A stretch of DNA of 5,339 bases from Sulfuritalea sp. Its GTDB lineage: Bacteria > Pseudomonadota > Gammaproteobacteria > Burkholderiales > Rhodocyclaceae. The stretch covers positions 1-5,339 of the forward strand of contig JAIPCS010000210.1 of NCBI GenBank assembly GCA_021738105.1. The letters are read 5' to 3'. The notes beneath the pieces were generated by a model. That model ran no database searches and was not told where the DNA came from. It saw only the letters and a program-made list of their open reading frames with translations. Position 1 is the first letter of the stretch. Every line of letters begins with the position of its first letter. Below, piece by piece: positions 1 to 5,339 of this stretch. The position numbers were made by a program, and so were the translations under genes.

Positions 1-1836
1 CTCTTCCTTGGCTGCCTGCAGCGAGCGGTTGGCGATTTCCAGATCGGCGGTACGGTCGCGCACCCGCTGCTCGAGTTCGGTGTTGAGCATGCGGATCTCC
101 GCTTCCGCTTTTCTGCGTATTGTGATGTCGGTAAACGCGTTGACGTAGTGACTGATTTCGTCGTCATCATCCTTTACCGCCGTGATCATGAGCCAGGCCG
201 GATAGGTTTCGCCGTTCTGGCGCCTGTTCCATATCTCGCCCTGCCAGGTTCCGCTGTGATTGATGCTCCTTTCCATGGTGGCAAAAAAGTCGGCGTCATG
301 CCGGCCGCTGTCGAGCATGTTCAGTGTCTGGCCCGCAGCGTCTTCGGCGCTGAATCCCGTGATGTCGACAAATGCCTGATTGACGCGCACGATCACGCCC
401 TGGGCATCGGTCACCGCGATAGCCTCCTGCGATTCGAAGGCGGTCGCGGCCACCCGCAGCTCCTGCTCGACGCGCTTCTTCTCGGTGATATTGCGTCCGG
501 TGCCGTGATAACCGGTGAAACGGCCCGTTTCGTCGAACAGCGGCTCGCCGTTGATGCTGTACCAGCGCAATTCTCCGGTATCGCTGGTAATGGGGTATTC
601 CAGATCTGTGAACGGCAGGTGGACTTCGAGCATGGCGCGGTGTGGCGCCCATTGTTCCGGCGTCAGATCAATATTGAGTTCCCACCGTGTTCTGCCAAGG
701 GATTTATCGGGTGGAGTGAAGTCCTGCGCAAACGCCCCTGAGAAACTCACGAACCGGAACTGTTCATCCTGCTGCCAGAACCAGTCGGACGACAGGGTCG
801 ACAAGGCCTGGAAGCGCTTCTGGCTCTCCTGCAAGGCTACCTCGGCGCGCTTGCTCTCGGTAATGTCCTGGGCCGTTCCCACGCGTCGCAAGGTGCGGCC
901 ATCGGTATCGAATTCCCACTCGGAAATTACGCTGATCCAGCGCTCCTGTCCGCCGACCACGATACGGTGCTCGAGCTCGAAGTGCGACCCGGATTCATAC
1001 GATGCCCGCAGCACATCGGAGACATTTTTCCGGTCATCGGGATGGACGAAGTTGATAAATTCCTTGAAATTGCTTTCACTTCCTTCGGGAAGGCCGAAGA
1101 TGCGGCAGGTTTCAGCCGAAATGTGCAGGGAGTCGGTGGTGATGTCATACGTCCAGCTACCGATATGCGCGACCTCCTGGGCACGATTCAGATATTTTTC
1201 GCTCGCCTGCAACTCCTTGGTGCGTCTTTCGAGGTCATCACTCAGTGTGGTGACTTCGTCCAGGCGTTGGCGGTAGGAGCGGACCAGTGACGTAATCAGA
1301 ATGGCGGAAAAAATGATGGCCAGGGTTTGAATAATGAAGGGAAAGACCAGGGGATTGGGTGGCGGCTCGGGTAGCCGTCCTGTTGATTCCGCGAGAAAGA
1401 AGCCCAGACAGGCCGTGGCGGTGAGTCCGGCGAGCATCATGCCGAAGTTGGGTCCGAGTCGCCAGCCGACCAGGATGATGATCAACGGATAGAGAATGAC
1501 CACATTCGAGTAGAGACCACCCGAAAAAATGGATATGACTGTTACGTAGGTCCATATGCCGTAAATCAGGAGCAGCGAGGCGGCTTTGACTTTTCCTCGC
1601 CACAACAGGAAACAGACGACGGCTGCCATCAGCGCGAGAATCGAGGTTCCGATTCCCCTGGATGTCCGTAGTAGTTCCGGCGCGACGACAACAAGCATCG
1701 CAAGATAGGCGAGGGAACCGACCAGCAGGAAGGCGCCTGCGATGCGCGGAAACGCCGGCGCCTCTTCCCAGTAGGTCGGGATACCGATCCCTTTTGTACT
1801 CTGTCTGATTTCTAAGTCGCCTTTTGGCGATACCAT
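1..1836 (-). CDS. Membrane-bound multi-PAS sensor protein, probable sensor histidine kinase (C-terminus outside window)
   Basis: This frame is open for 612 codons, from an ATG at 1836 to base 1, with no stop, so the C-terminal part is missing. The start is supported by GGAG six bases upstream; no earlier ATG, GTG or TTG occurs before the in-frame stop at 1924-1926. Residues about 31-185 hold six hydrophobic segments (about 31-52, 62-80, 84-104, 111-125, 131-149, 164-185). Basic residues (WRGKVK at 79-84, R126, RSYRQR after 185) fit a cytoplasmic side consistent with six helices. Three PAS domains follow: about 218-335 (PAS_3-like, with HPDD near 265), 336-458 and 459-580 (classic V-T-D-x-x-G then N-x-A-F, D-I-T-G-F). 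Each ends in a D-I-T or N-I-T linker. Residues 580-612 form a charged coiled coil (ELEQRVRDRTADLE) of the kind that usually precedes a HisKA/HATPase core. The kinase assignment is inference; a GGDEF output is possible. The ligand is unknown. Confidence 0.88.
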   Translation of the reverse strand, partial: MVSPKGDLEIRQSTKGIGIPTYWEEAPAFPRIAGAFLLVGSLAYLAMLVVVAPELLRTSRGIGTSILALMAAVVCFLLWRGKVKAASLLLIYGIWTYVTVISIFSGGLYSNVVILYPLIIILVGWRLGPNFGMMLAGLTATACLGFFLAESTGRLPEPPPNPLVFPFIIQTLAIIFSAILITSLVRSYRQRLDEVTTLSDDLERRTKELQASEKYLNRAQEVAHIGSWTYDITTDSLHISAETCRIFGLPEGSESNFKEFINFVHPDDRKNVSDVLRASYESGSHFELEHRIVVGGQERWISVISEWEFDTDGRTLRRVGTAQDITESKRAEVALQESQKRFQALSTLSSDWFWQQDEQFRFVSFSGAFAQDFTPPDKSLGRTRWELNIDLTPEQWAPHRAMLEVHLPFTDLEYPITSDTGELRWYSINGEPLFDETGRFTGYHGTGRNITEKKRVEQELRVAATAFESQEAIAVTDAQGVIVRVNQAFVDITGFSAEDAAGQTLNMLDSGRHDADFFATMERSINHSGTWQGEIWNRRQNGETYPAWLMITAVKDDDDEISHYVNAFTDITIRRKAEAEIRMLNTELEQRVRDRTADLEIANRSLQAAKEE

Positions 1837-2133
1837 TTTCGTCTCCGGCGGCGGCTCGTCGGGAACAGTTGAAAACTGAATTCGACGGCACTGGCTTATT
1901 GTCCGGACACTATATCTTAAGTACTATTGTGGTAGTGGCATATATTTGAAATGGATTGCCATGGAATCATTTTTCGTCGGGAAACGTCTTAATCAGCCTC
2001 AAAGCACCGCCTTGCTTTGCACTACCTTCGGGTCGTCATCATCGCCGGGCTTTTCAGGCGGCCTGCCGGTCTAGAGCGGTCGCGCGATGGTGATGACGGC
2101 GGCAAACAGGATGGGAAGTACGGATCGCAGGGC
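1837..2133. other. Intergenic region between the AIM24-family gene and the PAS sensor
   Basis: This 297-base gap is the longest non-coding stretch between genes here. Its left third (about 1890-1980) is clearly more A+T-rich than the flanking genes and is the likely site of the sensor promoter. On the minus strand a TATAGT-like -10 candidate lies near 1908-1915, but I see no matching -35 box at normal spacing, so I do not call a promoter. The region also contains the 8-base palindrome GTCCGGAC (1901-1908), overlapping CTTAAG and AGTACT palindromes (1916-1925), and the hairpin at 2000-2019. No convincing small gene is visible on either strand. Confidence 0.6.
2000..2019. other. Perfect 7-bp hairpin in the AIM24-sensor gap
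   Basis: The arms CAAAGCA (2000-2006) and TGCTTTG (2013-2019) are perfectly complementary around a six-base loop. Neither strand has a U-run after the stem, so this is not a standard intrinsic terminator. It lies 115-134 bases downstream of the AIM24-family stop and 164-183 bases upstream of the sensor start. It could be a weak terminator, an mRNA 3' end or a protein-binding inverted repeat. Confidence 0.35.
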
Positions 2134-2928
2134 TCAGTCATCGCCCTGGAAAATGCTGCCGAGAATGCCGCCCTGTTCGCCGCCCGAGCCACCGCCCCCT
2201 TTGCGTACCGGCGCGGCGGCGAAAATGCGCGACGCCAGACGGGCAAACGGCAGGGATTGCAGCCAGACCGTGCCCGGGCCGCGCAGCACGGCGAAGAACA
2301 GACCCTCGCCGCCAAACAGCGCCGTCTTGATGCCACCGACAAACTGTATGTCGAAATCGATGGTCGGCGTGTAGGCCACGACGCAGCCGGTATCCACCCG
2401 CAGGGTTTCACCGGGCGCCAGCACACGCTCGATCACGGTGCCGCCGGAATGGGCAAAGGCCATGCCATCGCCATCGAGTTTCTGCATGATGAAGCCCTCG
2501 CCGCCGAAAAATCCCGCACCCAGCTTTTTCTGGAAGGCGATGCCGAGCGATACCCCCTTGGCGGCGCACAGAAAGGCGTCCTTCTGGCAGATCATGGTGC
2601 CGCCATACTTCTTCAGGTCGAAGGGAATGATCCTGCCGGTGTAGGGCGCGGCAAACGCCACCCGCTTCTTGCCCTGGCCCTTGTGGGTGTACACCGTAGT
2701 GAACAGCGATTCGCCGGTGATCAGTCGCTTGCCGGCGCCGACCAGTTTGCCGAACAGACCGGACTGCTGCGCCGAGGCGTCGCCAAACACCGTATCCATG
2801 ACGATGCCGTCTTCCATGTACATCATGCTGCCGGCCTCACCCATGGCGGCCTCGCCCGGATCGAGTTCGATTTCGACAAACTGCATGTCGTCACCGTGAA
2901 TGAAATAGTCGATCACGTCCATGGCCAT
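2134..2928 (-). CDS. AIM24 / TIGR00266 family protein (DUF124), function not established
   Basis: The product is 264 residues, normal length for the bacterial TIGR00266/AIM24 family, which is related by fold to mitochondrial AIM24. The family is mostly beta-sheet and no reaction is known. Visible signs include the start ([19 protein letters not shown]), [10 protein letters not shown] at 33-42, and [16 protein letters not shown] near 59-74. There is an internal repeat: [16 protein letters not shown] at about 140-155 is echoed by [16 protein letters not shown] at about 204-219. The tail is Gly-rich (244-258). No signal peptide or membrane helix is seen, so it is probably cytosolic or peripheral. 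The ATG at 2928 is chosen because AGGAG (2938-2942) lies nine bases upstream; the second ATG at 2922 would be 15 bases away. The leader upstream is structured. The gene follows the glycosyltransferase by 103 bases on the same strand, but nothing shows that the two products work together. Confidence 0.9.
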   Translation of the reverse strand: MAMDVIDYFIHGDDMQFVEIELDPGEAAMGEAGSMMYMEDGIVMDTVFGDASAQQSGLFGKLVGAGKRLITGESLFTTVYTHKGQGKKRVAFAAPYTGRIIPFDLKKYGGTMICQKDAFLCAAKGVSLGIAFQKKLGAGFFGGEGFIMQKLDGDGMAFAHSGGTVIERVLAPGETLRVDTGCVVAYTPTIDFDIQFVGGIKTALFGGEGLFFAVLRGPGTVWLQSLPFARLASRIFAAAPVRKGGGGSGGEQGGILGSIFQGDD

Positions 2929-2954
2929 GATGGGTAACTCCTGTCGGGGTTGAT

Positions 2955-2988
2955 AGTGCCGGAAGCTTACCGAAAAACAATCGGCACT
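2955..2988 (-). promoter_or_regulatory. Inverted repeat in the leader of the AIM24-family gene, with alternative pairings
   Basis: AGTGCCG (2955-2961) and CGGCACT (2982-2988) are perfectly complementary, with an 18-20 base loop. Two competing pairings use the same bases: CCGA (2970-2973) with TCGG (2981-2984), and GGAAG (2961-2965) with CTTCC (2987-2991). The element starts 13 bases upstream of the AGGAG ribosome site of the downstream gene. There is no U-tract after it in the minus-strand RNA, so it is not a classical terminator. It may be a 5'-leader structure, a processing site or an operator. Confidence 0.35.
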
Positions 2989-2993
2989 TCCAT

Positions 2994-3003
2994 GCGATAT
3001 CGC
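2994..3003. promoter_or_regulatory. 10-bp perfect palindrome, possible operator
   Basis: GCGATATCGC reads identically on both strands. It sits in the 103-base gap between the glycosyltransferase stop and the AIM24-family start, six bases from the inverted repeat at 2955-2988. A short perfect palindrome in a gap can be a regulator site, but I recognise no specific regulator and chance occurrence is quite possible. Confidence 0.2.
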
Positions 3004-3031
3004 CGGTGTGTTGGCTGCTGGCGCGTGCGAC

Positions 3032-3727
3032 TCAGTGGCTGCGTGGTGAGTAACCGTAACGCAGTGCCAGTTGCGCTGGGTTCGCCCCGAGGAAGTAGGC
3101 CGCGCGCAAGTACCACATGAGCACGACGGTGCGCAGCACACCGTGCTTTTCCCAGCGACGGGCGGAGGTGGTCACCCGCTCGCGCAGACAGGCCGGCGGC
3201 GCAATGCGCTTGAGGGTGCCGGACAGTGCTATATCTTCCATGAGCGGAAGATCGGGAAAACCTCCCGCCCGCTCGAAAACGTCGCGGCTGACAAAAATCG
3301 CCTGATCGCCGGTGGCGATGCCGGTCAGGCGCGAGCGCCAGTTCATCATGTGACCGACGATGCGTAATATCGGTTGAGCGCTATCGATTTGCACATCGAA
3401 ACGGCCCCAGACGTCCCCGGCGTTGAAGGCCTTGAACAGTGCCGGCTTCGCGTTTTGCGGCAAGCAGGTATCCGCATGCAGAAACAGCAACAGCCGCCCG
3501 CTGCTGGCCGCAGCGCCCGCATTCATTTGCGCCGCCCGGCCGCGCGCGGCGGTGAGTACCCGATCAGCCAGGGCGTCGGCCAGATGTGCCGTGCCGTCAG
3601 CGCTGCCGCCGTCCACCACAATCAGCTCCGCACCTTCGGCGCGCAGTCTCTGCAAGCCCTGCAGTCGTTCAACAATCTGCGCGGCTTCGTTCAGCACCGG
3701 CATGACAATGGACAGGTCGGGTGTCAT
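3032..3727 (-). CDS. Family 2 glycosyltransferase, TIGR04283-like (rSAM/selenodomain-associated transferase 2)
   Basis: The 231-residue product has a GT-A fold signature: VMPVLNE at 8-14, [10 protein letters not shown] at 37-46 with the nucleotide-binding Asp39, and [10 protein letters not shown] at 63-72. FLHADT at 82-87 is the metal-binding DxD-like site, GDQAIFV lies at 140-146, and [15 protein letters not shown] at 155-169 contains the Glu-Asp of the active site. The HADT and PLMED forms together point to TIGR04283 rather than a generic GT2. It should transfer a sugar from a nucleotide sugar; the acceptor is unknown. It has no signal peptide and no multi-helix membrane region; the only hydrophobic stretch is about 199-214. 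The ATG at 3727 is the only usable start, since no ATG, GTG or TTG lies between it and the in-frame stop at 3824-3826; its ribosome site is weak. Members of this family often sit beside a TIGR04282 transferase or radical-SAM genes, and none is seen here. The gene follows msrA by 115 bases. Confidence 0.88.
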   Translation of the reverse strand: MTPDLSIVMPVLNEAAQIVERLQGLQRLRAEGAELIVVDGGSADGTAHLADALADRVLTAARGRAAQMNAGAAASSGRLLLFLHADTCLPQNAKPALFKAFNAGDVWGRFDVQIDSAQPILRIVGHMMNWRSRLTGIATGDQAIFVSRDVFERAGGFPDLPLMEDIALSGTLKRIAPPACLRERVTTSARRWEKHGVLRTVVLMWYLRAAYFLGANPAQLALRYGYSPRSH

Positions 3728-3819
3728 CTCATTTTCAGCGCAGCGATGGCGAACGGCGCGACAGCGGCGATCATTGTCGGCGCATCCTGGAGTCGTCGCA
3801 TTTTGCCGGAATGATGGAT

Positions 3820-3834
3820 AGCGTCAGAGGCGCT
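3820..3834 (-). other. Small hairpin just after the msrA stop
   Basis: AGCGTC (3820-3825) pairs with GGCGCT (3829-3834), with one G-U pair and a three-base loop. In the minus-strand RNA it begins eight bases after the msrA stop codon. No U-run follows, so termination here would be weak at best; it may protect the 3' end of the msrBA message or let transcription continue into the glycosyltransferase gene. Confidence 0.3.
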
Positions 3835-3842
3835 GGTTTCCG

Positions 3843-4526
3843 TCAATGCGTCTTGCCCCACAGCTGTTCCAGACGAGAGTCCCTGCCGCAGGACGTGCGA
3901 TAGTAGTTGTAACGAATCGGATTCTTCTTGTAGTAGTCCTGGTGGTAGTCCTCGGCCAGCCAGAATCTTGAGGCGGCAGCCAGCTGGGTATGAATGTTCT
4001 TGAATTTTCCGCTCCTGGCCAGTGCGTCGCGGCTATCTTCGGCGACTTTTCGCTCGGCTTCGTTCTGCCAGAAAATGGCGCTGCGGTATTGCGTGCCGTG
4101 ATCGCAAAACTGGCTGTCCTTGACCGTCGGATCAATGGTGTGCCAGAAATAGTCAACAAGCTGCGGATAGCTGACCTGCTTCGGGTCGTAGATCACCCGC
4201 ACGGCTTCGACGTGGCCGCTGACGCCGGAACTGACTTCCTGATAGGTGGGCCGGTCCGTGTTGCCGTCGGTGTAGCCCGACTCGACCTCGATCACGCCGG
4301 GCACTTTCTCGAAATCGCTTTCGCTGCACCAGAAACAGCCACCGGCAAAGATCGCCGTGGCGTTTTTTGTTCCCACTGCTTGAGTTGGGGCTGGAGCAGT
4401 TGTCTTCGCCGCAGCCGGAACGGCTGCAGGAGTTGCGTCCGGCGTCGACTTGACATTGATGAGCAGCACCGCGCCGGCAAAAGCGGCGCCGAGTGTCAGT
4501 ATCAAGAACCAGGCTGACTTCTTCAT
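3843..4526 (-). CDS. msrA: Peptide-methionine (S)-S-oxide reductase MsrA, exported or membrane-anchored
   Basis: MsrA reduces the S epimer of methionine sulfoxide in proteins. In this 227-residue product the catalytic motif GCFWCSE is at 63-69, with nucleophile Cys64 and a second Cys67. GYTDG (84-88), YQEV with Glu97, SGHVEAV (103-109) and CDHGTQYRS (141-149) form the rest of the substrate pocket. Cys213, in YYRTSCG near the C-terminus, is the likely resolving cysteine. Residues 1-25 are Lys-Lys followed by a long hydrophobic run, then an Ala/Pro/Thr-rich linker to about 55, so the catalytic domain should be in the periplasm, tethered or released. An upstream in-frame ATG at 4742 is rejected because the 72 added residues are the antisense-like shadow of msrB. 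The ATG at 4526 overlaps the msrB stop as ATGA and has no clear ribosome site of its own, which indicates translational coupling. Confidence 0.95.
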   Translation of the reverse strand: MKKSAWFLILTLGAAFAGAVLLINVKSTPDATPAAVPAAAKTTAPAPTQAVGTKNATAIFAGGCFWCSESDFEKVPGVIEVESGYTDGNTDRPTYQEVSSGVSGHVEAVRVIYDPKQVSYPQLVDYFWHTIDPTVKDSQFCDHGTQYRSAIFWQNEAERKVAEDSRDALARSGKFKNIHTQLAAASRFWLAEDYHQDYYKKNPIRYNYYRTSCGRDSRLEQLWGKTH

Positions 4527-5020
4527 GTGCGCAGTGACGGCAAGGCCGTGCCTTTGACGACGAACTGCAAGGCCACGCCATTGTTGCAGTAGCGCTTTCC
4601 GGTAGGCTGCGGGCCGTCGTTGAAGACATGGCCCTGGTGTCCGCCGCAGCGTGAGCAATGGTATTCGGTACGCGGAAAGATCAGCTTGAAGTCGGTCGAC
4701 GTACCGACGGCGCCGGCCAGCGGTTGCCAGAAGCTGGGCCACCCGGTGCCGCTTTCATACTTGTGGGCGCTGTCAAACAGCGGCTGCTTGCAGGCCGCAC
4801 AAACAAAGGTGCCATCGCGTTTTTCGCCGTTCAGCGCGCTGCTGCCCGCCGGCTCCGTGCCTTCCTCGAAGAGCACGCGGTAGGCGTTTGCCGGAAGCAG
4901 TTGCTTCCATTCCTGACGTGTCTTGTTCAGCGGAAAACTGCTGGCAGCGAGGGCCCTGCCAGCAGGCAAGGCGGCAGCAATCATTCCGCTCATCCTCAGT
5001 ATCCAGTTGCGACGATTCAT
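4523..5020 (-). CDS. msrB: Peptide-methionine (R)-S-oxide reductase MsrB, exported
   Basis: MsrB reduces the R epimer of methionine sulfoxide, complementing MsrA. The mature domain covers about residues 30-160 of 165. Zinc is bound by two CxxC pairs, Cys74/Cys77 and Cys122/Cys125. The catalytic cysteine is Cys145 in GKRYCNNG, and GHVFNDGPQPTG (130-141) and GTGWPSF (91-97) are family signatures. In E. coli MsrB the position of Thr92 is the recycling Cys63, so this enzyme lacks the usual resolving cysteine and may be recycled directly by a thioredoxin-like donor. Residues 1-26 form a signal peptide: NRRNWI is Tat-like, followed by a short hydrophobic stretch and an ALA-A cleavage site. The ATG at 5020 has AGGAGA five bases upstream; a start at 5137 would place unrelated residues ahead of the signal. 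It is the first gene of the msrBA pair. Confidence 0.95.
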   Translation of the reverse strand: MNRRNWILRMSGMIAAALPAGRALAASSFPLNKTRQEWKQLLPANAYRVLFEEGTEPAGSSALNGEKRDGTFVCAACKQPLFDSAHKYESGTGWPSFWQPLAGAVGTSTDFKLIFPRTEYHCSRCGGHQGHVFNDGPQPTGKRYCNNGVALQFVVKGTALPSLRT

Positions 5021-5208
5021 GTGCTTCTCCTGATAGGTCTCCGGCAACGCCGTCGATGGTAGTCCTTCGCGGACATCTCTGTGGCCGGGCCACGTCCGAA
5101 TCCAACGTCTGCTGCTTTGTCGGTCCGTCGTCGACATTCCTTACAAATCAATCGCATTTGCCGCTTCCGTGCGTCATGAGTCAAAATAGACCTTAACGGA
5201 TGACTAGC
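5021..5208. other. msrB upstream region between the start codon and the IS end
   Basis: These 188 bases separate the msrB start from the insertion sequence and should hold the msrBA promoter if it was not displaced. The part from about 5136 to 5208 is relatively A+T-rich. On the minus strand TTGACT (near 5179-5184) and TTGATT resemble -35 boxes, but neither has a good -10 box at 16-18 bases, so I do not call a promoter. No small gene with a ribosome site is visible. Confidence 0.5.
5203..5208. repeat. IS481-type target site (NCTAGN), left copy
   Basis: The six bases directly outside the element are ACTAGC. IS481 is known to insert at NCTAGN and duplicate it, so this fits the left copy of the target duplication. 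The right copy would lie beyond the window and cannot be checked here. Confidence 0.7.
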
Positions 5209-5339
5209 TGTGATGTTTCAATAGGTTGTTCACCCGGCAAGTTCTGGGAAACTGGAGTTCTCGACACTTCAGCATTCTCAGGAGGCCTACCGGATGAACA
5301 GTCATAAGAATGCCAGAACCACGCTACAAGGACGCAAAT
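5209..5339 (+). mobile_element. IS481-family insertion sequence, left end (continues beyond window)
   Basis: The element starts with TGTGATGTTTCAATAGG at 5209. From memory, the Bordetella IS481 left end shares TTCAATAGGTTGT, GAAACTGG, AGGAG and CCGGATGAACA in the same order, and the same distance pattern to the transposase start. The terminal TGT and the adjoining CTAG target support the exact boundary. The 85 bases before the transposase ATG are the element's leader. Transposase transcription runs away from msrB. The right inverted repeat is outside the window, so completeness and activity are unknown. Confidence 0.88.
5294..5339 (+). CDS. IS481-family transposase, N-terminal 15 codons only
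   Basis: The visible residues are MNSHKNARTTLQGRK, the typical start of IS481-family transposases (M-N-x-H-K-N/H-A-R). This region precedes a helix-turn-helix and an rve (DDE) catalytic domain, both outside the window. An exact AGGAGG lies at 5280-5285, eight bases before the ATG. The frame is open to the window edge. Confidence 0.87.
   Translation, partial: MNSHKNARTTLQGRK

Noticed and set aside
515..1276. 253-codon plus-strand open frame
   Set aside because: It lies entirely opposite the PAS sensor, which shows recognisable PAS motifs; its own translation is Ser/Arg/Cys-rich and matches nothing.
1238..1891. 217-codon minus-strand open frame near the sensor start
   Set aside because: It is in another frame over the sensor's membrane region; the translation is Arg/His-rich with no hydrophobic helices, while the alternative frame from 1836 gives a sensible membrane protein with a good ribosome site.
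2022..2140. 39-codon minus-strand frame whose ATG overlaps the AIM24-family stop
   Set aside because: The overlap is suggestive, but the peptide is Pro/Ser/Arg-rich, has no ribosome site and resembles nothing known.
2017..2937. 306-codon plus-strand open frame
   Set aside because: It is antisense to the AIM24-family gene, which has clear family features, and its translation (rich in Gly, His, Ala, Arg) looks like a high-G+C shadow.
2929..3141. Longer AIM24-family start at 3141
   Set aside because: The extra 71 residues overlap the end of the glycosyltransferase gene and look unrelated to the family; AGGAG at 2938-2942 supports the start at 2928.
5021..5137. Longer MsrB start at 5137
   Set aside because: It would bury the signal peptide behind 39 residues of Arg/Ser/Thr-rich sequence; the AGGAGA at 5026-5031 fits the start at 5020.
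5130..5208. sigma-70 promoter for msrBA
   Set aside because: Several TTG-type boxes are present but none pairs with a good -10 box at proper spacing, so no specific site can be defended.

Overview
The window reads as ordinary chromosome of a Gram-negative, probably proteobacterial, organism, bounded on the right by the end of an insertion sequence. The evidence is moderately high G+C, clear Shine-Dalgarno sites, two exported methionine sulfoxide reductases, a TIGR04283-type glycosyltransferase, and an IS481-type end. The sequence does not fix the genus. I see no rRNA, tRNA or CRISPR array.

Five genes lie on the minus strand, so transcription runs right to left: msrB (5020-4523), msrA (4526-3843), a family 2 glycosyltransferase (3727-3032), an AIM24/TIGR00266-family protein (2928-2134) and a large membrane-bound multi-PAS sensor (1836 to beyond base 1). 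msrB and msrA overlap by ATGA and are almost certainly co-translated. The next gaps are 115, 103 and 297 bases. The first two could be read through; the 297-base gap before the sensor probably separates transcription units. No canonical terminator with a U-tract is visible in any gap, though several small hairpins are.

Functionally, msrB and msrA form an envelope repair pair. MsrB carries a Tat-like signal peptide and reduces Met-R-sulfoxide. MsrA carries an N-terminal membrane anchor or signal and reduces Met-S-sulfoxide. The glycosyltransferase and AIM24 protein have no assigned substrate, and their link to the msr genes is positional only. The sensor has about six membrane helices, three PAS domains and the start of a coiled coil that usually leads into a histidine kinase core, which would lie outside the window.

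At the right edge an IS481-type element begins at 5209, directly after an ACTAGC target site. It carries the first 15 codons of its transposase on the plus strand, pointing away from msrB. Its end lies 188 bases upstream of the msrB start, so it may affect msrBA expression.

I found no convincing undescribed multi-gene system. The points most worth a second look are the IS junction upstream of msrBA, the MsrB with Thr where the usual recycling Cys sits, the glycosyltransferase without its usual partner genes in view, and the structured leader of the AIM24 gene.
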